Assembly: GCA_943789375.1 (NCBI GenBank)
Contig: CALSTX010000015.1
Coordinates: forward strand, 1 to 64,000
Reading direction: 5' to 3'
Origin: an uncultured Opitutales bacterium
GTDB lineage: Bacteria > Verrucomicrobiota > Verrucomicrobiia > Opitutales > Seribacteraceae
DNA length: 64,000 nucleotides
The notes under the pieces are model-generated. The model did not search any database and was not told the DNA's origin. It saw only the letters and a list, made by a program, of their open reading frames with translations. Made by a program: the position numbers and the translations under genes. Shown piece by piece: positions 1-9,112 of the stretch (within the stretch, counting starts at the first letter, position 1; every line of letters starts with the position of its first letter).

Positions 1-242
1 CCTGGAACCACGACGGGGCGACCCTGCGTTCGGCTAAGCGCTATGGCACCGCCCCGAGCGACCGCCGCAGCGTTATCGGCTTCCGTGTTGGTTTCCAAAA
101 AAGCCAGTAGCCAGAGAGCCAGGTACGGAAGGATGAAGTACCTGGCAGATTGGGAAGGCGGAGCGGGGCGGGCTTGGACCAAAAGGGCGGGAGCCCAAAA
201 GGGCCATGCCAGGCACGCGAAGCCCCGGCGTAAATCCGCATC
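1..242 (-). CDS. Partial or degenerate hydrophobic ORF open to the left window edge
   Basis: A leftward frame stays open from just after a TGA at 243-245 to the window edge, giving about 80 residues. It is rich in Trp, Leu, Ala and Pro and holds one likely membrane segment (RYFILPYLALWLLAFLE), followed by a polar stretch rich in Ala and Asn. No ATG, GTG or TTG stands at its upstream end, so it is either a gene that lost its start or the remnant of a longer membrane protein. A second leftward frame with an ATG (41-241) overlaps it and looks like a shadow. I do not recognise the family. Confidence 0.25.
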
Positions 243-254
243 TCAGGATTGTTA

Positions 255-396
255 GTTCAGACCCTGGTTATCGCGAGGGCTGAAAGCCCGTGGCGATCCA
301 CCGTGAACCACTAAGCGAAGAGGCAACCCCGTTCTTGCCCCCAAGAACCGATGAATTGCTGAGTCCCTCGCTCCGCTCCCTCCTCGCAATCACAAT
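255..396. repeat. Non-coding palindromic (REP-like) element
   Basis: This non-coding stretch is bounded by imperfect inverted ends: CCTCGCGAT-type sequence lies near 270-278 on the minus strand and ATTGCGAGG near 383-391. Between them is a short hairpin, GTTCTTG facing CAAGAAC, at about 331-348. The minus strand reads 'GGATCGCCACGGGC..CAGCCCTCGCGAT'. This is the style of the interspersed 'TTGCGAGG...CCTCGCAA' repeats known from many bacterial genomes. Only one copy is visible here, so its repeat status is an inference. Confidence 0.4.
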
Positions 397-397
397 C

Positions 398-1357
398 TTA
401 TTGAATTAACTTCGCCAATAGGCTGAAAGTGTTTTCCTCAAACCCCACTGCTTGCTTAATGAAAACATCCCGTTCCAGGGGGTTGTTGATCTTGCGGGAT
501 TTCATGTAATCACCGGCTTTTAGAAGACCCCCCATCCAGGGACCCAACCCACCGGATGGGATGGGGAAGTCACTCCCGTGGATTACGCGTGCTTGAACTT
601 TGGGGTCGAGCAGAGGCTTGATGGTACGCCATCGGTTGGGGCTGGCGAGGGCACTGTTGTCGGTGAAAAGCCGTGGGAAGTGATCCATCATCTGGATAAG
701 GTCTGTGGTGTAATCGGGATCCCTAAGCCCGGATTTACCAGCGCCGTGGGCGGCAATCACCGTAACTCCGCACTCCAGGGGAAGCCGAAGAATACGGGGG
801 TCGGCAAAGCTTGCATCGAGCACCGGCACCGAAAATTCACCACCGGTGTGAGCAAGGAATGGCAGGCCGAGGTGGGCGAGTTTCTCCCAGAAAGGGCGGT
901 ACCTGGGGTTGGAGCAGTTGACAAGGTGGCAGTTGGGGAGAAGTTTGAGGACTTTGGCACCGGCATTGGCACAGCGCTCAAGTTCCTCGATGGCATCGGT
1001 GCGGGCGGGGTGGATGGAGCAGGCGGGGATAAGCTGAGGGTCTGCTTGGGCGAGGGAAAGAATATGATCGTTGGGGACATAGAACTTGGCTTTTGCCTGG
1101 AGGCAATTTCCGTCTTCGCTGTAGGGATAGTCCATAGCGAGCAGGAGGACGGCATCCAGGGATGACTGAGTGATCAGGCGGGTCAATCTCTCCTCATAGG
1201 CCCGGTCGAGCCCAAGTTTTTGGCTGGCTTGTAAAATACCCGCCTGGGCTTTCACCACCGGTTCCATTATGCGGTCGAGCAGGGTATGCGACCGGAGCCA
1301 GCATCCGCTTCCATTGGAGCCGTCACCCACGAAGTGAACATGGCCATCGATTTTCAT
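398..1357 (-). CDS. Amidohydrolase-2 family metal-dependent hydrolase
   Basis: This 319-residue TIM-barrel hydrolase resembles amidohydrolase-2 (PF04909) enzymes, which hydrolyse or decarboxylate small ring or carboxylate substrates. The N-terminus carries the metal-binding DGHVHF motif (His6 and His8). Later come a Lys/Leu-rich strand (KVLKLLP, about 134-140), LAHTGG (about 168-173), AAHGAG (about 202-207) and HGSDFP (about 260-265), which together supply the expected His and Asp ligands. There is no signal peptide, so it should be cytoplasmic. The substrate cannot be read from the sequence. It is transcribed leftward after the zinc-ribbon membrane protein, with a short gap. Family call firm, function open. 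Confidence 0.8.
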   Translation of the reverse strand: MKIDGHVHFVGDGSNGSGCWLRSHTLLDRIMEPVVKAQAGILQASQKLGLDRAYEERLTRLITQSSLDAVLLLAMDYPYSEDGNCLQAKAKFYVPNDHILSLAQADPQLIPACSIHPARTDAIEELERCANAGAKVLKLLPNCHLVNCSNPRYRPFWEKLAHLGLPFLAHTGGEFSVPVLDASFADPRILRLPLECGVTVIAAHGAGKSGLRDPDYTTDLIQMMDHFPRLFTDNSALASPNRWRTIKPLLDPKVQARVIHGSDFPIPSGGLGPWMGGLLKAGDYMKSRKINNPLERDVFIKQAVGFEENTFSLLAKLIQ

Positions 1358-1371
1358 AAGTTATCGGGCAG

Positions 1372-1812
1372 TTAGAGCTTTTGGAGCAGGTTTTTGAGGC
1401 TTTCTTCCCTCCTGGCTTGCTGGTGGCTTTGCAGGGCCTGCCTCGATTTTTGGGGTAGGCGGGAAACCAGGTAACAGAACCCGCCGAGTACAATGAGCCC
1501 GAAGATGGACCCGGGGGACAAACCGAAAAGAAAAAGCACAGAACAGAGCCCAAGAAGCCAGGTAAGGGTGCTAAGGGCATAGACTGACCAGGTAAGTTTT
1601 TTGGCGGTGGAAAGAAAAAGCATGGGCTTTTCGCAGGCGATGCATTGGGGAACCACAACATTTTCGGAGTAAGCCCCACCTTCAAGGTCGGAGCGTCTGA
1701 TGGTGTCCCATTTTTTCCGGTAGTCAGAAAAATTATGACAGTGCAGACACCAGGGTTCTTCCTCTTGGGCTGCTGTCTCGATTATTTCTATCTCCTGATC
1801 ATCTTCCTTCAT
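1372..1812 (-). CDS. Small membrane protein with N-terminal zinc ribbon
   Basis: The protein has about 146 residues from the ATG at 1812; a TTG four codons upstream is possible. After an acidic start rich in Asp and Glu it carries two cysteine pairs, WCLHC and CIAC, about 36 residues apart, which would form a zinc ribbon. Two adjacent hydrophobic helices follow (LTWLLGLCSVLFLF and FGLIVLGGFCYLV), and then a basic, Gln-rich tail ending LLQKL. It probably sits in the inner membrane with the ribbon in the cytoplasm. I know no function for it. Confidence 0.6.
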   Translation of the reverse strand: MKEDDQEIEIIETAAQEEEPWCLHCHNFSDYRKKWDTIRRSDLEGGAYSENVVVPQCIACEKPMLFLSTAKKLTWSVYALSTLTWLLGLCSVLFLFGLSPGSIFGLIVLGGFCYLVSRLPQKSRQALQSHQQARREESLKNLLQKL

Positions 1813-1889
1813 ATGAAAATTCAATCATGGTGGAAAAAAAGATTTCTCCAATCACGGAATCAGGAACCGGAGTGAACGGGGAAGACGAT

Positions 1890-3949
1890 CTATTTTTCTG
1901 ACTCTGGTTTTAAGGAAAAGATGGTTTTCGTTATCATTTCAACAACCGTACTGAAAGAATTCTTAGCAGAGTCCGTAAAAACTATCCTAAAAGTTCCGGT
2001 GCCTTCGTTTTGTCCTGAGTTGGAGTAGGCTTCCAAATGGGATATTTTCTTGAGCATGTCCATGGCCTCACCTGGTGGGATGGGCAGTCCCATGTCGAGA
2101 AGAGGCTCAACTTTGAAGATCATTACAAAATCATTTTCTTTATACAAAGGCACGGAGTTTCCCGATACCGGGTTGGCTACTTTGCCCGATTGGGAAGCTT
2201 CAATATGGTCCTTGCTGGTGATGATCAGGAAGCCATCTTTTTCGGTAACCGCATAGCCTTGCATCATGGCCAGTCCCAGCCCCATGGCAAGTGGAGGGGA
2301 GGCTTTAAGGGTGGCCCATTTCTCACTGTCGATGGATGCCCCAATGATAAATTCGGGCTTGGGCATGGCCGCCATAAGCATGGCGGTTGGGTCCATCATA
2401 GGCAAAGCTGCATCCTCGAAGCCTGCGGCATCGGGGAGTGCGTCCATGTCCTCCATTTCTCCTCCATTACAATATCTCCAAATGGGTCATCCTCGGCAGC
2501 ATCGGCCAGGGAAGTGGGGTCGGGCATTTTGATATCGGTAAGCGAGAGCATGAATTCTCCGGTGAAGGTGTTGATGACATCTCGAATGCTTAAGTTGCCA
2601 AGTTCAGCAATGGGTTCATCCGCATTGAAATCATCCTCAAACTCGGAGATAATATCTTTTTCGAGGTATTTTAAAAACTTGGAAAGGTCGGTCGCGAAGC
2701 CAAGTGAAAAGATTGCATCAGATGGGGTTAATTTTAGGATCTCGTCAGAAAATTCTCCTTTCCCGTAAACGAGTTCATCGTTGGGAGTTTTAACCCTCAT
2801 ATTCATCCGCATTTCCCCGGCTTCAAAATTAAGGGTAAATTTTCCTTCACTCCCCTTGAGGCTGTCCATACTTAATTGATCGATCTGGTCAAAATTTGCG
2901 TAGTCCCAAATCGAGTCTCCACCAAACCAAATACTGAAGTCGTGTTTTTCCTGGCTTAGAGAAGAGAAACTTTCCTGGCTGCTTAGTAACCCATCCGATC
3001 CATCCGCTTTCATAAACTTTACCAGCTCAGATTTGGCTGAGACCGGGCTTTCCGTAAGGCAGAGGTAGAAAAAATCGGGACCGATGGCCAGGCTTTCATT
3101 TCCCTCAATTTGATAGAGTTCGTATCCATCTTTTTGGATGGGTTTAGACTGGTTGTCCACAAGCTCAAAAGTATTTTTGAACTTTTCCCGGTCCGACAAT
3201 TTTCCGGCAACCCCAAGGGTGAATTGCTCTGCTTTTCCCTCAGCGGGTGATAAATGTGCCTGGAAGGGTTCAGACAGGTCAAGCCCGATAGTAGAAGGAT
3301 CTTGGATGATATTTTTGACCATTACAGAAACCTGAATGTTTGGGGGTAGGAGGGAAAAGATATCGTCTCCTCCTTTACTCAGGAGGTCATCGAGCCGGGT
3401 GAGAAAGACCATACCGGCATCGGCTGGGATCCGGGAGAGCAGGGGAATACTTGGGAGAGATTTCTCTTCGGGCATGAGGGTGCCAGCCAGTTCATCGGGA
3501 TTACTCTCCTTAGTGCCTGACTCTGTTTGCTTACCCTCGAGTTCGCTTATTCCCTCATCCTGTCCTTCGGTTTCCTCTCCGGAAAAAATAATCAGCAGGG
3601 TGGTGATGATGGCAGCCAGAGCGAACACCGCAATAGAACTCCAAATGATTACTTTCTTTTTGGAGCGAGCAGGAGAGGCGGCTTGAGCGGTGGATGCCTT
3701 GGCGCCTTGGGGAGCTGCCTGTGTAGCCTTGGCTTGTCGGGCCGCAGGTTGGGCTTGCGGGCCAGCAGGTTGGGCTTGGGGAGTGGCAGCCTGGCTGATG
3801 CCGGGGACCTGGGCAACTGTTACCCAGTTTTGACCATCGTAACAGGCTTGGTCCTGGACGGTGAAGGATCCCTTTTGGATATATTGCTGAAGTTGCTCAA
3901 GGGTGTAGGGACCGTATTGGGTACCATCTTTGTGGACATAGATATTCAT
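1890..3949 (-). pseudogene. GYF-domain, membrane-anchored protein split by a frameshift
   Basis: Two leftward frames (3949-2396 and 2456-1890) together make one protein of about 690 residues. The first part has a GYF_2-type domain at residues 3-50 (GPYTLEQL, W..V..V), a Pro/Ala/Gln-rich linker, a membrane helix at about 99-123, and a large extracytoplasmic region opening IPADAGMVF. That region resembles DUF4836-like proteins, including the motif FTGEFMLSLTDI. The second part continues the same fold. The frame changes near 2457-2475, where restoring one base gives an uninterrupted Glu/Met/Asp-rich linker. A GGAGGAGAA stretch sits directly before the ATG of the second frame, so coupled reinitiation or a -1 slip is an alternative to mutation or sequencing error. 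Confidence 0.6.
2457..2465 (-). promoter_or_regulatory. Strong Shine-Dalgarno-like sequence at the frame junction
   Basis: On the minus strand GGAGGAGAA stands immediately upstream of the ATG at 2456. This ATG opens the second frame of the split GYF-domain protein, inside the end of the first frame. Few genes in this window have such a good ribosome-binding site. It could let the C-terminal part be made separately, or it could be a chance product of the Glu-rich coding sequence. Confidence 0.35.
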
Positions 3950-4122
3950 AGAGGAGTGGGCTGGGTGGTTTTATAAAAGTTAAAAGGATTTAAATTCACC
4001 GATCAAGGACTAATGTTTTCATGTTTTACGATAAGGTAAAAGATCAGAGGTATGATTTTCATCGAATCTCAGGGGGAATCAATTTATGGTTGGAGGTATG
4101 TGGTTGAACGGTGTAAATGGGG

Positions 4123-4134
4123 GCAGGAGGAGAG
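4123..4134 (+). promoter_or_regulatory. Ribosome-binding site fixing the start of the Mpv17-like gene
   Basis: The purine-rich run GCAGGAGGAGAG lies just upstream of the ATG at 4136. It matches the anti-Shine-Dalgarno sequence well and favours this start over the upstream in-frame ATG at 4052. Confidence 0.5.
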
Positions 4135-4135
4135 A

Positions 4136-4786
4136 ATGAAACAGCGAGTTTTGTGGGCTCTTCGGCAAAATTTTATACCTGGGTTGTTTTTGTGGGGCTT
4201 TGGCCTGTCTCTTGTTCTTTGTTTTTATTATGTGAACGCTTCCCGCCCGTGGTTTGAGGGAATTATTAAGTTGAAGATGGCCTACGGTTACGCTTACTCG
4301 GCTTTTTCAACCGCTTTGTTTGGCGGGTTGATACCTTATCTTTTTATGCGGGTAAGCAGACGGGATACGGTAGGGAACGCCTGGGGGATGGGCACGATTT
4401 TCGTGGGCTACTGGGCACTGCGCGGAATGGATGTGGATGCCTTCTACCGCCTGCAGGCTTTTCTTTTTGGTCATGGGGTTGACTGGAAAACAATCATCAC
4501 CAAGGTCTTGGTGGACCAGTTTGTTTACTGCGTAATCTGGGCGACCCCGGTCACTGCCTTGTTCTATGGTTGGAAGGAGGCAGGCTATTGCTTTCGCAGG
4601 TGGAAACAGGAACAAAGTGCCCGTGATTTTTTGGATAAGGTGATTATATTTACTATCACCACCTGGATGGTCTGGACACCGGCAACGGCGATCATTTATT
4701 CCCTCCCATCCGCTTTACAAATCCCGCTGTTTAACCTGACTCTTTGCTTTTTTGTGCTCCTGGTGAGTGTGTATGGGAAAAAATAG
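4136..4786 (+). CDS. Mpv17/PMP22-like integral membrane protein
   Basis: This protein has 216 residues from the ATG at 4136, which follows a clear GGAGGAGA ribosome-binding site; an in-frame ATG at 4052 has none. About five hydrophobic segments are visible. The second half has features of the Mpv17/PMP22 family: VDQFVYCVIWATPVTALFYGW in the middle, then WMVWTPATAIIYSLP, and a C-terminus with a helix ending in VYGKK. Mpv17 proteins are small inner-membrane proteins, possibly channels; their bacterial role is unknown. The gene converges on the sulfatase gene, with only 46 bases between them and no clear terminator. Confidence 0.6.
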   Translation: MKQRVLWALRQNFIPGLFLWGFGLSLVLCFYYVNASRPWFEGIIKLKMAYGYAYSAFSTALFGGLIPYLFMRVSRRDTVGNAWGMGTIFVGYWALRGMDVDAFYRLQAFLFGHGVDWKTIITKVLVDQFVYCVIWATPVTALFYGWKEAGYCFRRWKQEQSARDFLDKVIIFTITTWMVWTPATAIIYSLPSALQIPLFNLTLCFFVLLVSVYGKK

Positions 4787-4832
4787 GTTGAGGCTTTTTT
4801 GGCCTTCTCGTTGAGTGACCTGGCTCGATCAA

Positions 4833-6404
4833 CTACAGGGGTGGGGCGGTGGGGGTTCTCGCCCGGTGTGGTGGTCTCTTAATGATGGAGTGAGGTGGGT
4901 CCGTTTGGGGTACACCCAATTCCTGCCGATGAATTGCCAGCTGCCGAACGAGCCGATTCTGTATTTCCGTATATTCGGCCGTACCATAAACACTCTTCAT
5001 TTCAGAGGGATCACTTTTGAGGTCGAACAGTTCCCACTGTGCGACATCCTTTTCATAGAAATGAATTAATTTATAGCGACCATCTGCGACTCCATAGTGT
5101 CTTCTCACATAGTGAGAGCCTGGGTATTCGTAATAATGATAATAAAAACTTTGCCGCCAGTCTTTGGGAGTCTTTCCCTGGAGCAGGGAGACTATGGAGC
5201 GACCGTGCAGATCGGTGGGTGAATCAATACCTGCCACTTCGCAGAAGGTGCCGGCAAAATCAATCGGAGATACAATGTCTGCATTCCGGCTCCCGGGTTT
5301 GACCACCCCGGGCCAACGCACCAGCAAGGGAGTACGCAGGGATTCCTCATACATCCATCGCTTATCAAACCAGCCGTGTTCGCCGAGGTAAAAGCCCTGG
5401 TCTGAGCAGTAGATTACAAGGGTGTCTTTTTCCAGTCCAGCATCCTTGAGGTAGGCAAGCATTTGCCCGACTCCGTCGTCCACGGAGGCAATGCAACGGA
5501 GGTAATCTTTTACATAACGCTGGTATTTCCAGCGGACCAGGTCTTTCCCTTGCAGGTTGGCTTTTCTGAAGTCTTGGTTTTTTGGGTTGTAGGCGGCTTC
5601 CCAAATCTTTCTTTGCGGGGGCGTGAGGTTGTTAGGGGTATGCAATTTTAAATCCCCATGGTTCATGGTTTCAGCAATGGTCATGTCCTGTTGGTAAGCG
5701 GCCAGGGTTCTACCTTTGTAATCATCAAAAAGAGTCGCAGGCTCGGGCAGGGTGACATCGTCATATTTATTGAGATACTTGGGTCCGGGCTGCCAGTTTC
5801 GGTGGGGTGCCTTGTGCTGGTACATAAGCATGAATGGCTTTTCTTTGTCCCGTTTGTTTTTCATCCAATTGAGGGCACGGTCAGTGATGATATCCGTGGT
5901 GTAACCCACATGCTTGATGATTTCATCATGCTTACCGTCCCCATCTTTATCCAATCGCATCCGTGGGTTGTAATAGGGTCCCTGGCCGATCAGAACTTCA
6001 GAGTAGTCATATCCTTGTGGGGCCATATGAGTCCCCAGATGCCACTTCCCAACCACTGCGGTGGCGTATCCTGCCTTTCGGAGCAGTTTGGGGAAGGTTT
6101 GCTGGGTGCCATCGAACTGATTTCCATTTACCAGGAAGCCGTTGGCATGGGAGTATTTTCCGGTCTGGATTGCCGCTCTCATCGGACCGCAAATTGAATT
6201 GGTTACATAACACTGCTCGAAAAGCATCCCATCCCGTGCAAGGGAATCGATATGGGGGGTTGGGCAATAATCCTTGAGCCAGGAGTTGTAGGAACCAACG
6301 GCCTGATACGCGTGGTCATCCGTAAATATGAAAAGAATATTTGGCTTTTTTTTGGCCCATAAGACAAAACTTGAAAAGAGGATGAAAGTGCTGATTAACT
6401 TCAT
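4833..6404 (-). CDS. Secreted formylglycine-dependent sulfatase (S1 family)
   Basis: This 523-residue sulfatase begins with a signal peptide (about 1-17, ending VLWAKKK). The metal-binding start is FIFTDDHAY. The activation motif is C-x-P-x-R (ICGPMR, about residues 71-76), whose Cys must be oxidised to formylglycine. It is followed by the conserved TGKYSHANG, which recalls N-acetylglucosamine-6-sulfatase-like subfamilies. Further motifs are VGKWHLG, the C-terminal metal site [14 protein letters not shown], and a DLKSDPSEM tail motif. It should act in the periplasm on sulfated polysaccharides, as is common in marine Verrucomicrobiota. No formylglycine-generating enzyme gene is in the window. 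The exact substrate is not readable. Confidence 0.88.
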   Translation of the reverse strand: MKLISTFILFSSFVLWAKKKPNILFIFTDDHAYQAVGSYNSWLKDYCPTPHIDSLARDGMLFEQCYVTNSICGPMRAAIQTGKYSHANGFLVNGNQFDGTQQTFPKLLRKAGYATAVVGKWHLGTHMAPQGYDYSEVLIGQGPYYNPRMRLDKDGDGKHDEIIKHVGYTTDIITDRALNWMKNKRDKEKPFMLMYQHKAPHRNWQPGPKYLNKYDDVTLPEPATLFDDYKGRTLAAYQQDMTIAETMNHGDLKLHTPNNLTPPQRKIWEAAYNPKNQDFRKANLQGKDLVRWKYQRYVKDYLRCIASVDDGVGQMLAYLKDAGLEKDTLVIYCSDQGFYLGEHGWFDKRWMYEESLRTPLLVRWPGVVKPGSRNADIVSPIDFAGTFCEVAGIDSPTDLHGRSIVSLLQGKTPKDWRQSFYYHYYEYPGSHYVRRHYGVADGRYKLIHFYEKDVAQWELFDLKSDPSEMKSVYGTAEYTEIQNRLVRQLAIHRQELGVPQTDPPHSIIKRPPHRARTPTAPPL

Positions 6405-6515
6405 GAATCAATCAAGGTGTATGCTGTGATTACCGTCAAGAGATTAAGAAATTCTATGGTAATTGAAGCCACAGAGAGTGGGGCAATATTTTAAGTAATA
6501 ACCCTTAAGTGATGG

Positions 6516-6538
6516 GGATACCGCCAGGGGCGGTATGA
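6516..6538. repeat. Short perfect hairpin downstream of selO
   Basis: ATACCGCC at 6518-6525 pairs with GGCGGTAT at 6529-6536 around a three-base loop. It lies between the ends of the sulfatase leader and selO, 19 bases past the selO stop on the minus strand. No run of T follows on either strand, so it is not a typical intrinsic terminator. It may protect the selO mRNA 3' end. Confidence 0.35.
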
Positions 6539-6554
6539 TAATCGCGGGGATTCC

Positions 6555-8009
6555 TTATGTTCCGCAAAATGTCTGGTAGACTTTCTCTGTTTGTTTCGGT
6601 TGAGCCTGGTAGGGGAGCAGATGATCTCCGTCTTCATAAGGTTGTTCAATGGCCTGAAGGAGGCGCTTGAAAGGTTCGATGTCACCCTGCTCTGCAGCAG
6701 TCAGGGCTTCCTCCACTTTATGGTTGCGGGGAATAACTGCGGGGTTGACGGTGCCCATCAAAGATAAGGAGGAGTCAAGGCCTTGGGGTTCTTTTTTAAG
6801 TCGTTTCCGCCAGCGGGTATGCCAACTTTCAAACCTATCAGTTTTAAATAGCTCGTTTTCGGAAAGTTCCGCTTTTCCTAATTGGTGAAAAGTATTTGTA
6901 AAATCGGCTTTCACTTTGTGCATCCAGTCGAGCAGGTCGGTGATCAGTTTTTCATCCTCTTTTTGGGGATCTGCCAGCCCAAGCTTGGACCCCATCATGG
7001 AAAGCCACATGGTTTTATAAACCGGTTCAAATGAATTCAGTAATGCCTCTGCCTCCTCGATGACCTCTTCTTTTTTACCCGGCATGAGAGGCAATAAACT
7101 TTCCGCAAGTCGGGCGATATTCCACTGGGCGATGTAGGGCTGGTTGGCATAGGCATAGCGGCCTTTGTGGTCGATTGAGCTGAATACGGTATCCGGAGCA
7201 AAGCTGTCCATGAATGCACAGGGCCCATAATCGATGGTTTCACCGGAGAGTGCCATGTTGTCGGTGTTCATTACCCCATGGATAAAACCCACTCTCATCC
7301 AGTGGGTGATCAGCTCAGCCTGCTGGTAAATGACCGCCTCAAGCAGAGCGAGCGGTTGGTTTTCCTTTTCCTTGATTTCAGGAAAATGCCTCTCGATGAG
7401 GTAGTGGAGAAGTTTTTCAGTGATGGTTTTATCTTCGAGAAGGGAGGTGAACTCAAAGGTTCCCACCCGGATGTGAGAGGAGGCGGTGCGGCTGAGTATC
7501 GCTCCGGGTAATGGGGTTTCCCGGTACACGGTTTCCCCCGTGGATACAACAGCCAGGCTTCGGGTGGTGGGCACGCCCAGGGCGTGCATAGCTTCACTGA
7601 TAATGTACTCGCGAAGCATCGGGCCTACGGCGGCCCGTCCATCTCCACCCCGGGAGTAGGGTGTTCTGCCCGAGCCTTTGAGTTGGAGATCGAAACGTTG
7701 GCCGGCAGGTGAAAGAAATTCTCCCAGGACTATTGCCCGCCCGTCACCCAGGACGGTGAAGTTCCCAAATTGATGACCGGCATAGGCCTGGGCGAAGGGA
7801 GTGGTTCCCTCCGGTACTCGGTTGCCGGAAAGAAAGTGGGTTCTTTCCTTTTCGGAGATATTTCCCAAGTCGAGTCCGAGCTCATCAGCAAGGTTTTGGT
7901 TGTAGATGATGAGTTTAGGCTCGCTGACCGGGGTGGGGGAGAGCTTGGAAAAAAGCGACGCGGGCAGGGTCGTGTAGGTGGGGTCCAAACATATTTTGAA
8001 TCTCGACAT
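6555..8009 (-). CDS. selO: Protein adenylyltransferase SelO (YdiU/UPF0061)
   Basis: SelO is a pseudokinase-fold enzyme that transfers AMP from ATP onto Ser, Thr or Tyr of target proteins, in bacteria under redox stress. The 484-residue protein shows the family's hallmark blocks: AYAGHQFG, LGDGRA, LQLKGSGRTPYSR.GDGRA, the metal-site region DYGPCAFMD, QPYIAQWNIARLAE, and the end motif with NP..IPRNH. The C-terminus ends TFCGT, with Cys where animal SelO has selenocysteine. I chose the ATG at 8009 (MSRFKI); the frame continues 14 codons upstream but those residues are not family-like. Length matches the family. Confidence 0.92.
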   Translation of the reverse strand: MSRFKICLDPTYTTLPASLFSKLSPTPVSEPKLIIYNQNLADELGLDLGNISEKERTHFLSGNRVPEGTTPFAQAYAGHQFGNFTVLGDGRAIVLGEFLSPAGQRFDLQLKGSGRTPYSRGGDGRAAVGPMLREYIISEAMHALGVPTTRSLAVVSTGETVYRETPLPGAILSRTASSHIRVGTFEFTSLLEDKTITEKLLHYLIERHFPEIKEKENQPLALLEAVIYQQAELITHWMRVGFIHGVMNTDNMALSGETIDYGPCAFMDSFAPDTVFSSIDHKGRYAYANQPYIAQWNIARLAESLLPLMPGKKEEVIEEAEALLNSFEPVYKTMWLSMMGSKLGLADPQKEDEKLITDLLDWMHKVKADFTNTFHQLGKAELSENELFKTDRFESWHTRWRKRLKKEPQGLDSSLSLMGTVNPAVIPRNHKVEEALTAAEQGDIEPFKRLLQAIEQPYEDGDHLLPYQAQPKQTEKVYQTFCGT

Positions 8010-8114
8010 GTTATTCTTTGGATAAGCTATCCGGGGAAATGTTCCTGGCAACCTGCAAGAATTGCTGGATAAAGTTTTACAGCCGAGGGGAGCCGGGAAA
8101 TAAATTTTTGAACT

Positions 8115-8978
8115 TTACCGGGAGGCGGGGTTGGGCAGGGATTTGACCCCGCCCTCGGGCACTTCCATCTTGGCAGTCCACACGATGGCGTTGAGGACGC
8201 AGGTGCGGAAATCATCCTGATTCCAGGAGGTGTGATGGTGGGCACCGGTTACACCAAAGGCCCGTTGTCCGTTGGGTCTCTCCGAAGCCCAGCCAACATG
8301 TTGCTTTTCTTTTCTTTCCAGGACTGATTTCCGGACATGGGGGTTGTTGCTGTGCGGGCCATCCCCGCGCTTCAAGGTACTCTCGGGGGGCAGGGCACTG
8401 AGGATGGGGGTGACCCCTTTCATGTTGTCCCGAAATTTCATGTGATAGTACCACTCGTCCTTGAGAGAGAAAGGTTTTACTCCCCGGGTGATCGGGTGCT
8501 TGGGGAAAGATTTAAAGTCGGCGGTCCAATGCGGGTTGACCGACCAAAAAACTTCAAAGTATCCACCGAGCCACTTCTTCATCATGTCCCCCGGGGCTCC
8601 CTTGGGTACTTCCACGGCGTAGTGCACACAGACCAGGCCCACTCCTTTTTCCGCCAGGGCATCAAATTGTTTAAGGCTTTTGTTTATGGGGTGTCTTCCT
8701 CCCCCATCGGAGAGGATGACTACGGTGGCTGCGTCTTTGAAAATCGAAGGGTCCGTGGGCCATCCTCCTTTGTGAACCGCAGTGACGATAGGCAAGCCTG
8801 ATTCCTGGGTGAGGGCACGCGATAAAAGGTCCACCCCGGGGCCCCAATCATGGGCTCCCTTGCCATGACTGTCCTTACCGGCAACTAAAACAACCTTGGT
8901 GGGAGTTGCAGCAAAGCTGGTAAAACCTCCAAGAGTGGTGAGGTATAAAATAAGTGAGAGAATAGATAAACTACGCAT
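8115..8978 (-). CDS. Secreted ThuA-like domain protein
   Basis: The protein has 287 residues with a signal peptide (about 1-24, ending SFAA). The mature part is a class-I glutamine-amidotransferase-like fold of the ThuA type: KVVLVAGKDSHGKGAHD at its start, VVILSDGGGRHP, GVGLVCVHYAVEVPKG, then an acidic/aromatic block (DEWYYHMKF) and RAFGVTGAHHH. ThuA is linked to trehalose or related sugar use, but the secreted versions abundant in Verrucomicrobia and Planctomycetes have no proven reaction. It is a monocistronic leftward gene divergent from mscM. Confidence 0.8.
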   Translation of the reverse strand: MRSLSILSLILYLTTLGGFTSFAATPTKVVLVAGKDSHGKGAHDWGPGVDLLSRALTQESGLPIVTAVHKGGWPTDPSIFKDAATVVILSDGGGRHPINKSLKQFDALAEKGVGLVCVHYAVEVPKGAPGDMMKKWLGGYFEVFWSVNPHWTADFKSFPKHPITRGVKPFSLKDEWYYHMKFRDNMKGVTPILSALPPESTLKRGDGPHSNNPHVRKSVLERKEKQHVGWASERPNGQRAFGVTGAHHHTSWNQDDFRTCVLNAIVWTAKMEVPEGGVKSLPNPASR

Positions 8979-9112
8979 GTGACTCTTTTTACTTATTTGG
9001 ATTTCGGAAACAACGAAAAACCGAGTTTCATCTAAAGTTTCATATGGGATACACGATTTTGCTATTCAAGTAATTGGTTGTCAGATCTCTTGGAAAAAGC
9101 TTTTTTTGAAGG

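Noticed and set aside
578..1165. 195-codon plus-strand frame
   Set aside because: It lies antisense to the amidohydrolase, which has clear family motifs; the plus-strand product is Gly/Val-rich with no family look.
2037..2768. 243-codon plus-strand frame
   Set aside because: It is antisense to the split GYF-domain protein and has no recognisable features.
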